Positions 15,672 through 22,429 of a DNA stretch of 44,278 nt are shown piece after piece; position 1 is the first letter of the stretch; each line of letters opens with the position of its first letter. Under the pieces are notes generated by a model, which was not told the DNA's origin, did no database searches, and saw only the letters and a list, made by a program, of their open reading frames with translations. The DNA is from Clostridiales bacterium (lineage in GTDB: Bacteria > Bacillota > Clostridia > Oscillospirales > Oscillospiraceae). The DNA lies in NCBI GenBank assembly GCA_004556345.1, contig SFHQ01000013.1, positions 1 to 44,278 of the forward strand, given 5' to 3'. The position numbers and the translations under genes were made by a program.

Positions 15672-16394
15672 TCAGCCCTTCTTTCGCTTTTCCCGTGCCG
15701 CCTCCACCAGGAACAGGGGCAGCTTCGCCATGCGGCCGATCCGGCTGGGCTGATGCAGGAGCCGATAGCACCACTCCAGCCCCAGCTTCTGCCACACGGC
15801 CGGGGCACGCTTCACGTTCCCGGCGTAGACGTCCAGGACGCCCCCCAGGCCCACCAGCAGGTGGGCCCCGGTGGCCGGACCGTACTCGGCCATCCACCGC
15901 TCCTGCTTGGGGGCACCCAGGCAGACAAACACCACGTCCGCCTGCGCGGCTTTCACAGCCTCCGCCACGGGGGCAGCGTCCTGGAAATACCCGTCGTGGG
16001 TGCCGCAGACGATCAGGTTCGGGTGGGTCTGTTTTAAGTTCTCGGCGGCCTGCTCGGCGACCCCCGGCTTGGCCCCCAGCAGATACAGCCGCAGGCCCGT
16101 CTCGGCCATGCGGGCCACCAGCCCTGTGGCAAAGTCGATGCCGGGCACCCGTCCCTGTAAGGGGGTGCCTAAAATTTTGGCCGCGTGGACCACGCCGATG
16201 CCGTCGGGCAGGACCAGGCCCGCCCCGTTCAGAATGGCCCCATACGCCGGGTCCTGGCGGGCCATGTTTACGATCTCAGGGTTTGGGGTCACCACATAGG
16301 CACACCCCGGCCCTTTGGCCAGTTCTTCCCCGGCGGCAATGGCCTGGGGGAGGGTCACGTCGTCAAAGGACACGCCCATGATTTCTTTTCGCAC
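15672..16394 (-). CDS. WecG/TagA/CpsF family glycosyltransferase
   Basis: 240 aa. GTG 16394 is the likely start (GGAG about 11 nt upstream); ATG 16379 is an alternative. Family motifs are GVVHAAKILG, RVPGIDFATGL, FVCLGAPKQERWMAE and GVGGVLDVYAGNVKRAP-like (here GLGGVLDVYAGNVKRAP). The catalytic Asp of TagA lies in the PDGIG segment (residues 74-78). TagA adds N-acetylmannosamine to lipid-linked GlcNAc in wall teichoic acid or related polymers. It is the first gene of the envelope/nucleotide operon ending with the U32 gene. Confidence 0.9.
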   Translation of the reverse strand: MRKEIMGVSFDDVTLPQAIAAGEELAKGPGCAYVVTPNPEIVNMARQDPAYGAILNGAGLVLPDGIGVVHAAKILGTPLQGRVPGIDFATGLVARMAETGLRLYLLGAKPGVAEQAAENLKQTHPNLIVCGTHDGYFQDAAPVAEAVKAAQADVVFVCLGAPKQERWMAEYGPATGAHLLVGLGGVLDVYAGNVKRAPAVWQKLGLEWCYRLLHQPSRIGRMAKLPLFLVEAAREKRKKG

Positions 16395-16471
16395 AGTTTC
16401 GCATCTCCATTGGGCAGGCCCTTCTCCCCGTCCGGAACAGACAAAGGCGCAGCCTGCATATAATCCGTGTT

Positions 16472-16500
16472 ATTTTAGCACGAATCCCACCGTTTGTCCA
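16472..16500 (-). promoter_or_regulatory. Promoter of the TagA-like operon
   Basis: Minus strand TGGACA (16495-16500), 17 nt, TAAAAT (16472-16477), with TGC before the -10. One mismatch to the -35 consensus. It is back-to-back with the GNAT promoter at 16509-16537. Confidence 0.75.
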
Positions 16501-16508
16501 CCGGGCGC

Positions 16509-16537
16509 TTGAAAAAGCGGGGCTTCGGTGCTAAAAT
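16509..16537 (+). promoter_or_regulatory. Promoter of the GNAT gene at 16575
   Basis: TTGAAA (16509-16514), 17 nt, TAAAAT (16532-16537), again with TGC before the -10. The -35 boxes of this and the divergent promoter are only 8 nt apart. Confidence 0.75.
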
Positions 16538-16574
16538 CAGAAAAAATCATTCCCCAAGAGAGGAGCCGTTTCCC

Positions 16575-17093
16575 ATGTTCCGCAAAGCCGTCCCCGGCGA
16601 CCTGGACCAGATCGCCGCCATCTACGACGCCATCCACACCGAAGAAGAGACCGGTCGCGCCACCATCGGCTGGATCCGCGCCATCTACCCCACCCGCCAG
16701 ACCGCCGCCGACGCCATCCAGGCCGGAGACATGTATGTGGCCGAGGAAGAGGGCCGCATCGTCGCCTCCGCCAAGATCGACCAGGCGCAGGTGGACGTCT
16801 ACGTCGACGCCCCCTGGAGCCGGGACGACGCCCCGGACGCCGTTCTCGTCCTCCACACCCTGGTGGTGGACCCCAGCTATAAGGGCCGGGGCTGCGCCAC
16901 CCGCTTCGTGCACTTCTACGAGGACTTAGGCCGCAAACAAAACTGCACCGCCCTGCGCATGGACACCAACGAGCGCAACGCCGCCGCCCGCTCCCTCTAC
17001 GCCGGTCTGGGCTACCAAGAGGTGGGCATCGTCTCCTGCGACTTCAACGGCATCCCCGGCATCCGGCTGGTCTGCCTGGAAAAATTATTGTAA
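16575..17093 (+). CDS. GNAT family N-acetyltransferase
   Basis: 172 aa. ATG 16575 follows AGAGGAG at a good distance and starts at the usual MFRKAVPGDLDQIAAIYD. The acetyl-CoA binding motif A is LVVDPSYKGRGCATRFVHFY (about 103-122), followed by the motif B-like MDTNERNAAARSLYAGLGY. The substrate is unknown. It is monocistronic, with its own promoter and terminator. Confidence 0.88.
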   Translation: MFRKAVPGDLDQIAAIYDAIHTEEETGRATIGWIRAIYPTRQTAADAIQAGDMYVAEEEGRIVASAKIDQAQVDVYVDAPWSRDDAPDAVLVLHTLVVDPSYKGRGCATRFVHFYEDLGRKQNCTALRMDTNERNAAARSLYAGLGYQEVGIVSCDFNGIPGIRLVCLEKLL

Positions 17094-17123
17094 GCTGCCC
17101 AACGGAAACAAGCCAAAAAAATC

Positions 17124-17157
17124 GGCCCCCGAACGAGTGGTTCGGGGGCCTTTGTGC
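17124..17157. terminator. Bidirectional intrinsic terminator
   Basis: 11-bp stem GGCCCCCGAAC / GTTCGGGGGCC with a 5-nt loop. The minus strand has ATTTTTTT directly after it (strong, for the SleB-like gene), the plus strand TTTGTG (for the GNAT gene). Confidence 0.9.
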
Positions 17158-17173
17158 TGTTGTCAGGGTTTCA

Positions 17174-17836
17174 TTATCCGTAGCAGAAGTAGCTCGTGCT
17201 GGAATACCAGCCGCTGTTGAAGCTCACGGACTTCCAGACGCCCTTGCCCTGGGAGAAGTTGGCCTGATAGAGGACGTTGGAGGGCATATTCACCTGGCCC
17301 ATCATGGCGGTCTTCACGGCGTTCTCGCACATGGCGTAGTAGTAAGTACCGTTGGCCGCATCCTTGCTCTTCACGGACTGGGTGGTGGAGGCATCGGCGT
17401 ACTTGGTGGCGTACTGGCCGGGCTGGGTGATGACGGCCTTCACCGTGCTGGGGAAGCGGCTGTCCTTCACCCGGTTGAGCACCACCTGGGCGACATACTG
17501 CCGCAGCTGCTCGGTGGTGTGGCCGGCCTCGTGGAAGACGGTAGTGGTCAGGATGCGGATGTCTTCGTCGGTGTATTTGGCCAGCTTCTGGTAGCCCTGG
17601 ATGGCGGCCTGGGCCTCGTTCCAGGTGCTCTTGGCGGCCTGGACATAGGCGCTGCTGTCTTTATAGCCCTTCTTCCGCAGGGTGGTGGCGGTCTGGTGGG
17701 CCTGGGCCTGGATGGTCTTCTGCTCCTGGATGGCCGCCATGCATTGGGCATAGTTGGTGTCGGCGGCGGCAGCGGCGGGGGCCATGGTGGCCACTAGGGC
17801 CATGCACAGCATCGCCACGATCAAGATTTTTTTCAT
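17174..17836 (-). CDS. Secreted cell wall hydrolase, SleB-like (Hydrolase_2)
   Basis: 220 aa with a signal peptide (MKKILIVAMLCMALVATMAPAAAAA). Residues 30-85 are helical. Residues 90-215 resemble the SleB/CwlJ Hydrolase_2 domain: VFHEAGHTTEQLRQYVAQVVLNRV (expected catalytic Glu103), then FPSTVKAVITQPGQY, and YQANFSQGKGVW near the end. SleB-type enzymes are lytic transglycosylases on spore cortex or vegetative peptidoglycan. No peptidoglycan-binding repeat is present, so a vegetative role is as likely as germination. A structured leader of about 137 nt and a promoter lie upstream, and a strong terminator follows. Confidence 0.85.
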   Translation of the reverse strand: MKKILIVAMLCMALVATMAPAAAAADTNYAQCMAAIQEQKTIQAQAHQTATTLRKKGYKDSSAYVQAAKSTWNEAQAAIQGYQKLAKYTDEDIRILTTTVFHEAGHTTEQLRQYVAQVVLNRVKDSRFPSTVKAVITQPGQYATKYADASTTQSVKSKDAANGTYYYAMCENAVKTAMMGQVNMPSNVLYQANFSQGKGVWKSVSFNSGWYSSTSYFCYG

Positions 17837-17973
17837 GTGGAACTCCTGTCGTCGGGAAGGCTCTGCTCCGCTGTCCCACCTGCAAACGCCCGAAAGGGAC
17901 AGGCGAGCACGGCCTTCTTGGCTTCTCGTCGGGCCGGGGAACGTCTCTCTGTTTCGCCCCGGCGGCGCTTGCT
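17837..17973 (-). promoter_or_regulatory. Structured 5' leader of the SleB-like gene, possible cis-regulatory RNA
   Basis: On the minus-strand RNA there are three stems in order: 7-bp GCCGGGG/CCCCGGC (17933-17939/17957-17963), a weaker CGAG/CTCG stem with an inner GCC/GGC (17904-17928), and 7-bp CTGTCCC/GGGACAG (17871-17877/17896-17902). The ribosome site ACAGGAG follows. Wall hydrolase genes in Gram-positives are often controlled by the ydaO c-di-AMP riboswitch, but I do not see its consensus clearly. The class is therefore left open. Confidence 0.45.
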
Positions 17974-17979
17974 GGGGGC

Positions 17980-18009
17980 ATTATACACGAAGCCCGCCCC
18001 CCTTGGCAA
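17980..18009 (-). promoter_or_regulatory. Promoter of the SleB-like gene
   Basis: Minus strand TTGCCA (18004-18009), 18 nt, TATAAT (17980-17985). The predicted start is near 17973, giving a leader of about 137 nt. Confidence 0.65.
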
Positions 18010-18026
18010 ATCGCCCTCCCGGCGGA

Positions 18027-18053
18027 AAACCGGCCGAATTTTGCGGCCGGTTT
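18027..18053. repeat. 10-bp inverted repeat upstream of the SleB-like promoter
   Basis: AAACCGGCCG / CGGCCGGTTT with a 7-nt centre, perfect. It lies about 20 bp upstream of the -35. It could be an operator or a stem without T-tract. No function is assigned. Confidence 0.5.
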
Positions 18054-18063
18054 GTGAGAATTT

Positions 18064-18165
18064 CCTAAAATCTTGTTTCGGTTTGTTGCTGTTTTTTATC
18101 CGATTCGTTATCAATTCGTTCCGTTTTGTAACCAATTTGTTAATAGTTTGCCACAATTTCGTTAC
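18064..18165. repeat. Helically phased T-rich repeats in the 434-nt gap 17837-18270
   Basis: About nine short T-rich motifs (TTTCGG, TTTGTT, ATTCGTT twice, GTTTTGT, ATTTGTT, AGTTTG, ATTTCGTT) recur every 9-12 bp, close to one helical turn. This is an AT-rich island in GC-rich DNA. It may be intrinsically curved DNA or an array of protein-binding sites upstream of the SleB-like gene. The rest of the gap holds the leader, promoter, an inverted repeat and two hairpins; no gene was seen. Confidence 0.5.
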
Positions 18166-18170
18166 CATTG

Positions 18171-18207
18171 CACAAAAATACAGGCTGATTTTCTACAAAT
18201 CAGCCTG
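18171..18207 (-). terminator. Intrinsic terminator of the crotonase gene/operon
   Basis: Minus strand stem CAGGCTGATTT / AAATCAGCCTG (11 bp, 5-nt loop) followed by TATTTTTGTG. A second perfect hairpin, AAACCCTTG / CAAGGGTTT (18220-18242), lies between it and the stop codon. Confidence 0.8.
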
Positions 18208-18270
18208 CAAAACACCCGCAAACCCTTGGGGCGCAAGGGTTTATCAATTTGTCATCTTTTTTCCGAGCGC

Positions 18271-19047
18271 TTAAAAATCCGTAAATTCCGGCTTCCGGCG
18301 CTCCAAAAAGGCCGTCATACCCTCCTGTTTGTCGTGGGTGGCAAAGGCCAGACCCAGCAGGTCAGCCTCCCGGCGCAGGCCGTTTTTCAGGTCCGTGTCG
18401 CCGCTGGCGTTGATCGCTTCCTTGGCCAGGGAGACGGCGTAACCGGCGTTCTGGGCGATGGTCTTGGCCAGGCTCCGGCAGGTGTCCATGAGGTCATCGT
18501 GGGGCACGACGCGGTTGACCAGCCCGATGCGGTCGGCCTCCTTCGCGTCGATCACGCCGCCGGTGAAGATCAGTTCCTTTGCCCTCGCCACCCCGATCAG
18601 CCGAGGCAGGCGCTGGGTGCCGCCGCCCCCCGGAATGATGCCCAGGGTGACCTCCGGCAGGCCGAACTTGGCCCGGTCGCTGGCGATGCGCAGGTCACAG
18701 GCCAGGGTCAGCTCACAGCCGCCGCCCAGGGCGTAGCCGTTCACCGCGGCAATGGTCACCTGCCGCATGGTCTCCAGCAGCTCCGCCGCCTCGTGACACA
18801 GGGCAGACAGCCGCCGCCCGGACTGGGGAGACTCCTGCACCATCTGGGCGATGTCCGCCCCGGCGGCAAAGGCCTTGTCTCCCGCCCCGGTGAACAGGAC
18901 CACGCGCACGTCCTCCCGGTCCCGCACGTCTTGCAGGGCGGCGATGATCTCCCGGTAGACCTGGCTGTTGAGGGCATTGCGGCACGCCGGCCGGTGGATG
19001 GTCACCACCGCAATGGGGCCTTCTACTGTCAGTCTGATGTATTCCAT
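18271..19047 (-). CDS. Enoyl-CoA hydratase/isomerase (crotonase family)
   Basis: 258 aa, the usual length. Oxyanion-hole segments AAGADIAQM (about 61-69) and NGYALGGGCEL (103-113) are present. The two catalytic glutamates of true hydratases are in place: E112 (GGGCELTLA) and E132 (LPEVTLGIIPGGGGTQRL). It would hydrate crotonyl-CoA or another enoyl-CoA; as crt it would serve butyrate formation, but no other butyrate gene is nearby. Start at ATG 19047 with AAGGAGG. It lies 60 nt downstream of the deacetylase gene and may be cotranscribed with it. Confidence 0.9.
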   Translation of the reverse strand: MEYIRLTVEGPIAVVTIHRPACRNALNSQVYREIIAALQDVRDREDVRVVLFTGAGDKAFAAGADIAQMVQESPQSGRRLSALCHEAAELLETMRQVTIAAVNGYALGGGCELTLACDLRIASDRAKFGLPEVTLGIIPGGGGTQRLPRLIGVARAKELIFTGGVIDAKEADRIGLVNRVVPHDDLMDTCRSLAKTIAQNAGYAVSLAKEAINASGDTDLKNGLRREADLLGLAFATHDKQEGMTAFLERRKPEFTDF

Positions 19048-19107
19048 AGGGGGTGCCTCCTTATTATTTATGTTGTCACGATGATGTTGTCCTGCGCGAA
19101 GCGGCAG

Positions 19108-20391
19108 TTATCCCCGGAAGGCCTCGTACACCGCCCGGCGGGTGTAGGTCGTGCAGGAAGCGAAGAGCTCGCCGGGCAGGCTGGTCACGGCCCCGTCCGG
19201 GTCCATGGCGTATTTCAGAATGCCCTGCTCGGCGCACCAGTCCATCGCCCCCCAGTTGGCGTGCTGAGCGGTGCCGGTCTCCCGGATGCGCTGGATGCGG
19301 CGCTGGATGCTCTCTCCCCTGGGGGCCAGGAGCATGGCCAGCTCGCCCCAGGTCATGGGGGCGTCCAGGCGCAGGCGGTTGTCGGAGTAGACGATGCCCC
19401 GTGTTTTTTGCAGCTGGGCCAGCTTGGCAAACAGAGGCTCGTCCTGGCCCACGTCGGCAAAGGGGCTGTATTCGTCCAGCAGCTGCTGCACGGTCACGAC
19501 CCGATAGCCGTAGTCCTGCAGCAGCTTCAGCTGCCGGGCCAGGCCAAAGGCCACGGGGGTGCGGCGGGCCATGTTATAGCCGTCCTTCTGGAAGATGATC
19601 TGCCCGGCCAGCGCGTCCGGGTCCTGGGCCAGCAGGTGGCGCATGGGGGCCACCATGGCCTCCGCCTCCGCCTGCAGGCTCTCCTGGGCCGAGCCGTGGT
19701 GCAGGGGCAGCCAACCGGCCCCGTCAAAGGAGGCGGCCATGTAGAGGTAGCCCATCTGGTCGTAGGCGTCGTAGCTGGAAAAGCCCCCTTCGATCCGGTC
19801 CACATAATGGGGCGGGCGGCTCATGGTCATGGTGTAGCCATACGTTTTCTGCATCAGGCTGTGCAGACGGCTCAGGTCCGCCACCACCTCGTCCAGGCCG
19901 TGGAAGTGGTCCCGCTTGCCGTAGACAAAGGGCTTCTTGCCAAAGAGCACATGGCGGTAGCTGTGGTTGGTGATCTGGTGCCCCTCGTCCAGGATCCGCC
20001 GGACCATGCGGGGGTTATGCACCACGCCGCCCCGGTCGTCCTGGTTGATGTCGGGGTAGTGGTCATACTTTACGCCGCCCCAGTCGGCCTGGCCGGTCTT
20101 CCCGGCCACGTCAGGGTAGTTCTCGCTGGTGTCCCCGACCACGTCAAAGGTCCCCCTGGCGTCGTACTCGGCCAGGGTGTCCAGCAGGATGTCGGTCAGG
20201 GACCGTCCGTCAAATTTATCCGGGCTGGATGGCAGGTCCATCGGCCCATCGTCAAAGGTCATGGCCACCACCCGCTCGCCGGTCTGGACGCGCTCGATGC
20301 GGCGGGTGTAGCTGACATGGTGTTTCTCCTCCGGCAGGAATTTTTTCAGCACGCGTTTGCCTGCCTTCCCGGCTTTCACGATCAAAGACAT
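19108..20391 (-). CDS. Polysaccharide deacetylase (NodB family) with C-terminal extension
   Basis: 427 aa. The NodB motifs are MTFDDGPMD (about 44-52, catalytic Asp pair) and HQITNHSYRHVLF (about 138-150, metal His pair), then SRPPHYVD. There is no signal peptide: the N-terminus is short and basic (KAGKAGKRVLKKFLPEEK), so the enzyme may be cytoplasmic or attached weakly to the membrane. The C-terminal 100 residues (PMTWGELAMLLAPRGESI...ANWGAMDWCAEQGIL) resemble a degenerate SLH-type or helical domain. NodB enzymes remove N- or O-acetyl groups from glycans. The gene follows the PHP gene by 65 nt in the same direction. Confidence 0.85.
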   Translation of the reverse strand: MSLIVKAGKAGKRVLKKFLPEEKHHVSYTRRIERVQTGERVVAMTFDDGPMDLPSSPDKFDGRSLTDILLDTLAEYDARGTFDVVGDTSENYPDVAGKTGQADWGGVKYDHYPDINQDDRGGVVHNPRMVRRILDEGHQITNHSYRHVLFGKKPFVYGKRDHFHGLDEVVADLSRLHSLMQKTYGYTMTMSRPPHYVDRIEGGFSSYDAYDQMGYLYMAASFDGAGWLPLHHGSAQESLQAEAEAMVAPMRHLLAQDPDALAGQIIFQKDGYNMARRTPVAFGLARQLKLLQDYGYRVVTVQQLLDEYSPFADVGQDEPLFAKLAQLQKTRGIVYSDNRLRLDAPMTWGELAMLLAPRGESIQRRIQRIRETGTAQHANWGAMDWCAEQGILKYAMDPDGAVTSLPGELFASCTTYTRRAVYEAFRG

Positions 20392-20456
20392 GAAGCCTGA
20401 TCTCCTTTCTTGCTCCGGCCCTCTGGGACCGGGGCGATATGGTTGTCTGCGCCGCC

Positions 20457-21296
20457 TCAGAGCAGGGGATCGTCCCCGTCATCCAGGTTCTCCAGCTCTT
20501 TCTCGATCTCCCGAAATTCCTTCGGCAGACGGGCAGGTAATTTTTGTTTCAGTTCTCGGAGCGTCCGGGCCGCGTCCTGCCGCAGGCAGTTGAGCGAAAA
20601 AAGCCCCCACTTGGCGTAGGCCCCCGCCCCTGCGTGGGCCTTACGGAGCTTGGTGCGCTGGCTGCTGGCCACATAGCGGGCGGAGCTGGGCCTGCCGTGC
20701 CCCCAATAGCGCCCCCCCTCCGGTTTGTAGCCGCCGAGGATCTGGGCTTTCACCGCCGCCAGCGTCCGCTCCTCCACATCAACGGTGAGGAAGCCCCGCC
20801 CCACTTCCTGGGGGACGTGGGCATCGCTGCCGCCGGTGGAGAGTTTGTTCCTCAGCAGGGCCATGATAAAGGCATTGTCGTTGGCGTGGGGATATTTCCG
20901 GTTCGCCCGGCTGTTCCAGGTCTCCACGGCGTCTATGTCGTTCAGAATGGGCCGGAACGGCTCCAATGAGCCAGAGCGTTTGTTCTGATACGGATGGGCC
21001 AGCACCGTGATGCCCCCCTGGTCGTGGATGGCCTGGACGGTCTCCTTCCAGGTGGTGTACTGGATGGGCGCCGTGAGGAACAGGCCCAGCAGATGCCCAT
21101 ACTCCGTGGAGAACTCCGCCCCCGGAATGATGAGCACGCCCTCCACCTCCGTGGGGCCGGTGTAGACGACATCGTGGTCGCAGATCGCCACCCCGTCGAT
21201 GCCCCTGGCTTTGGCCAGGAGAGCGATCTGCCGCACGGACATCCGCCCGTCAAAAGATGCGTCCGAGTGGACATGTAAGTCGAGCGTCAGTTTCAT
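20457..21296 (-). CDS. PHP domain phosphoesterase
   Basis: 279 aa from ATG 21296. Its start overlaps the stop of the ATP-grasp gene as ATGA, which sets the start and implies coupled translation. PHP metal motifs are LHVHSDASFDG (residues 6-16), AICDHDVVYTG, IPGAEFSTEYGHLLGLF and TVLAHPYQN. The C-terminus (about 200-279) is basic and helical. PHP proteins hydrolyse phosphoesters (histidinol phosphate, pAp, 5' nucleotides); this one belongs to the stand-alone YciV-like group, so RNA 5' nucleotide or pAp hydrolysis is possible but not proven. Confidence 0.87.
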   Translation of the reverse strand: MKLTLDLHVHSDASFDGRMSVRQIALLAKARGIDGVAICDHDVVYTGPTEVEGVLIIPGAEFSTEYGHLLGLFLTAPIQYTTWKETVQAIHDQGGITVLAHPYQNKRSGSLEPFRPILNDIDAVETWNSRANRKYPHANDNAFIMALLRNKLSTGGSDAHVPQEVGRGFLTVDVEERTLAAVKAQILGGYKPEGGRYWGHGRPSSARYVASSQRTKLRKAHAGAGAYAKWGLFSLNCLRQDAARTLRELKQKLPARLPKEFREIEKELENLDDGDDPLL

Positions 21297-22405
21297 TGGC
21301 CATGCCTCCTCAAGGTGTCGCGCAGATAGGCCCGGTAGGCCGCTTTGTCGTCTGCCTGGTTCAGCGCCTCGCGGGTGCCGAAGAAGTCCGCAATCCCAGC
21401 CAGGGCCGGGCGCAGCTTCCCGTGGCGCAGGTAATCGAAAACCGCCATGCCGTCGTTGAACAGATAGCGCATCTTCACCCCCGCCCGGAAGTCCTGGGGC
21501 GTATAGTCCACGGATCCCCCCAGCGCCGCGTTCGCATACAGCGCCGTAAAGGGCGAGCCGCAGCAGACGGAGAGGGGGAAGCTCCCCCACACCCGCGGGT
21601 TCACCTCCAGGATCTTGCCGCCCTTAAACTCCACCATGGCCATGCCCACAAAGCCAAAGCTGGCCAGCAGACGATAGGCCTGGTCGATCATCCCCGCATC
21701 GTAAAAGCTCACGCAGCAGGTGGAGGGCCCGCCGCTGGCGGGGTACTCCCGCAGCCGCCGGTGGCAAAAGGCGCAGATCAGCCGGCTTTGTTCATCCAGC
21801 AGCAAATTCACGCCCTCGCCGGGGCCGACCACTTTTTCCTGCACGATGGGGTCCGCGTCATACCGGGCCATGGCGGAATATTTCGCCATGTAATCGGCGG
21901 TGTTTTCCGCGATGACATAGCGCTCCCGCGCTTTCAGCCCCACCTTTTCGCCGCAGTGGGGCTTGATGACCACGGGGTAGCGGTCCGGCACCGCCGCAAA
22001 TTCTTCCGGCACCGGCAGGCCCAGTTCAATGGCCCTTTGGTGGACGGTCTCCTTGTCGTTGAGGTCGTCCAGCACCTGCGGCGGGGCCACAAGGAACCGG
22101 GCCACAGCGGCAAATTCCTCCCGCCGTCGGCTGACCAGGTTTAAGGTGTCTGCCCCGGTGCAGAAGAGGACGGGGGTATCATACTCCCCCAGCAAGGCCA
22201 GCAAGTTCTGCCCGTAGGCATCGTCCTTGCAGGAGCCGTCGATCCAGCGCGTCTCGGCGGCGTAACGGGAGAGAAAGGAGGCCGGCGCAGCGGCGGCCTC
22301 CCCTTTCGTCTGGGTCACCACGACGCGGAACCCCGCCGACCCCAGGGCGCGGACCGCAGCCAGAGAGGCGCGGTACTTTCCGTCGGTGACAACTGCGGTC
22401 TTCAC
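21293..22405 (-). CDS. ATP-grasp family carboxylate-amine/thiol ligase
   Basis: 370 aa. The N-terminal pre-ATP-grasp domain (TAVVTDGKYRASLAAVRALG) is followed by the ATP-grasp fold: PVVIKPHCGEKVG (about 145-157), VQEKVVGPGEGVNLL and the Mg-binding VEFKGGKILEVNPRVWGSFPL (about 268-288). Such enzymes activate a carboxylate as acyl phosphate and join it to an amine or thiol. The substrate is unknown. It overlaps the PHP gene and lies 24 nt after the unrecognised 416-aa gene, so the three probably work together. Confidence 0.85.
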   Translation of the reverse strand: MKTAVVTDGKYRASLAAVRALGSAGFRVVVTQTKGEAAAAPASFLSRYAAETRWIDGSCKDDAYGQNLLALLGEYDTPVLFCTGADTLNLVSRRREEFAAVARFLVAPPQVLDDLNDKETVHQRAIELGLPVPEEFAAVPDRYPVVIKPHCGEKVGLKARERYVIAENTADYMAKYSAMARYDADPIVQEKVVGPGEGVNLLLDEQSRLICAFCHRRLREYPASGGPSTCCVSFYDAGMIDQAYRLLASFGFVGMAMVEFKGGKILEVNPRVWGSFPLSVCCGSPFTALYANAALGGSVDYTPQDFRAGVKMRYLFNDGMAVFDYLRHGKLRPALAGIADFFGTREALNQADDKAAYRAYLRDTLRRHGQ

Positions 22406-22429
22406 GGTGGTGACCCTCCTTGCACGGGG

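Noticed and set aside
18073..20400. Very long open frame (775 codons) on the plus strand
   Set aside because: It lies opposite the crotonase and deacetylase genes. Its length results from GC-rich codon use in the true genes (few antisense stops); the composition is Gly/His/Val/Gln-rich without any domain.
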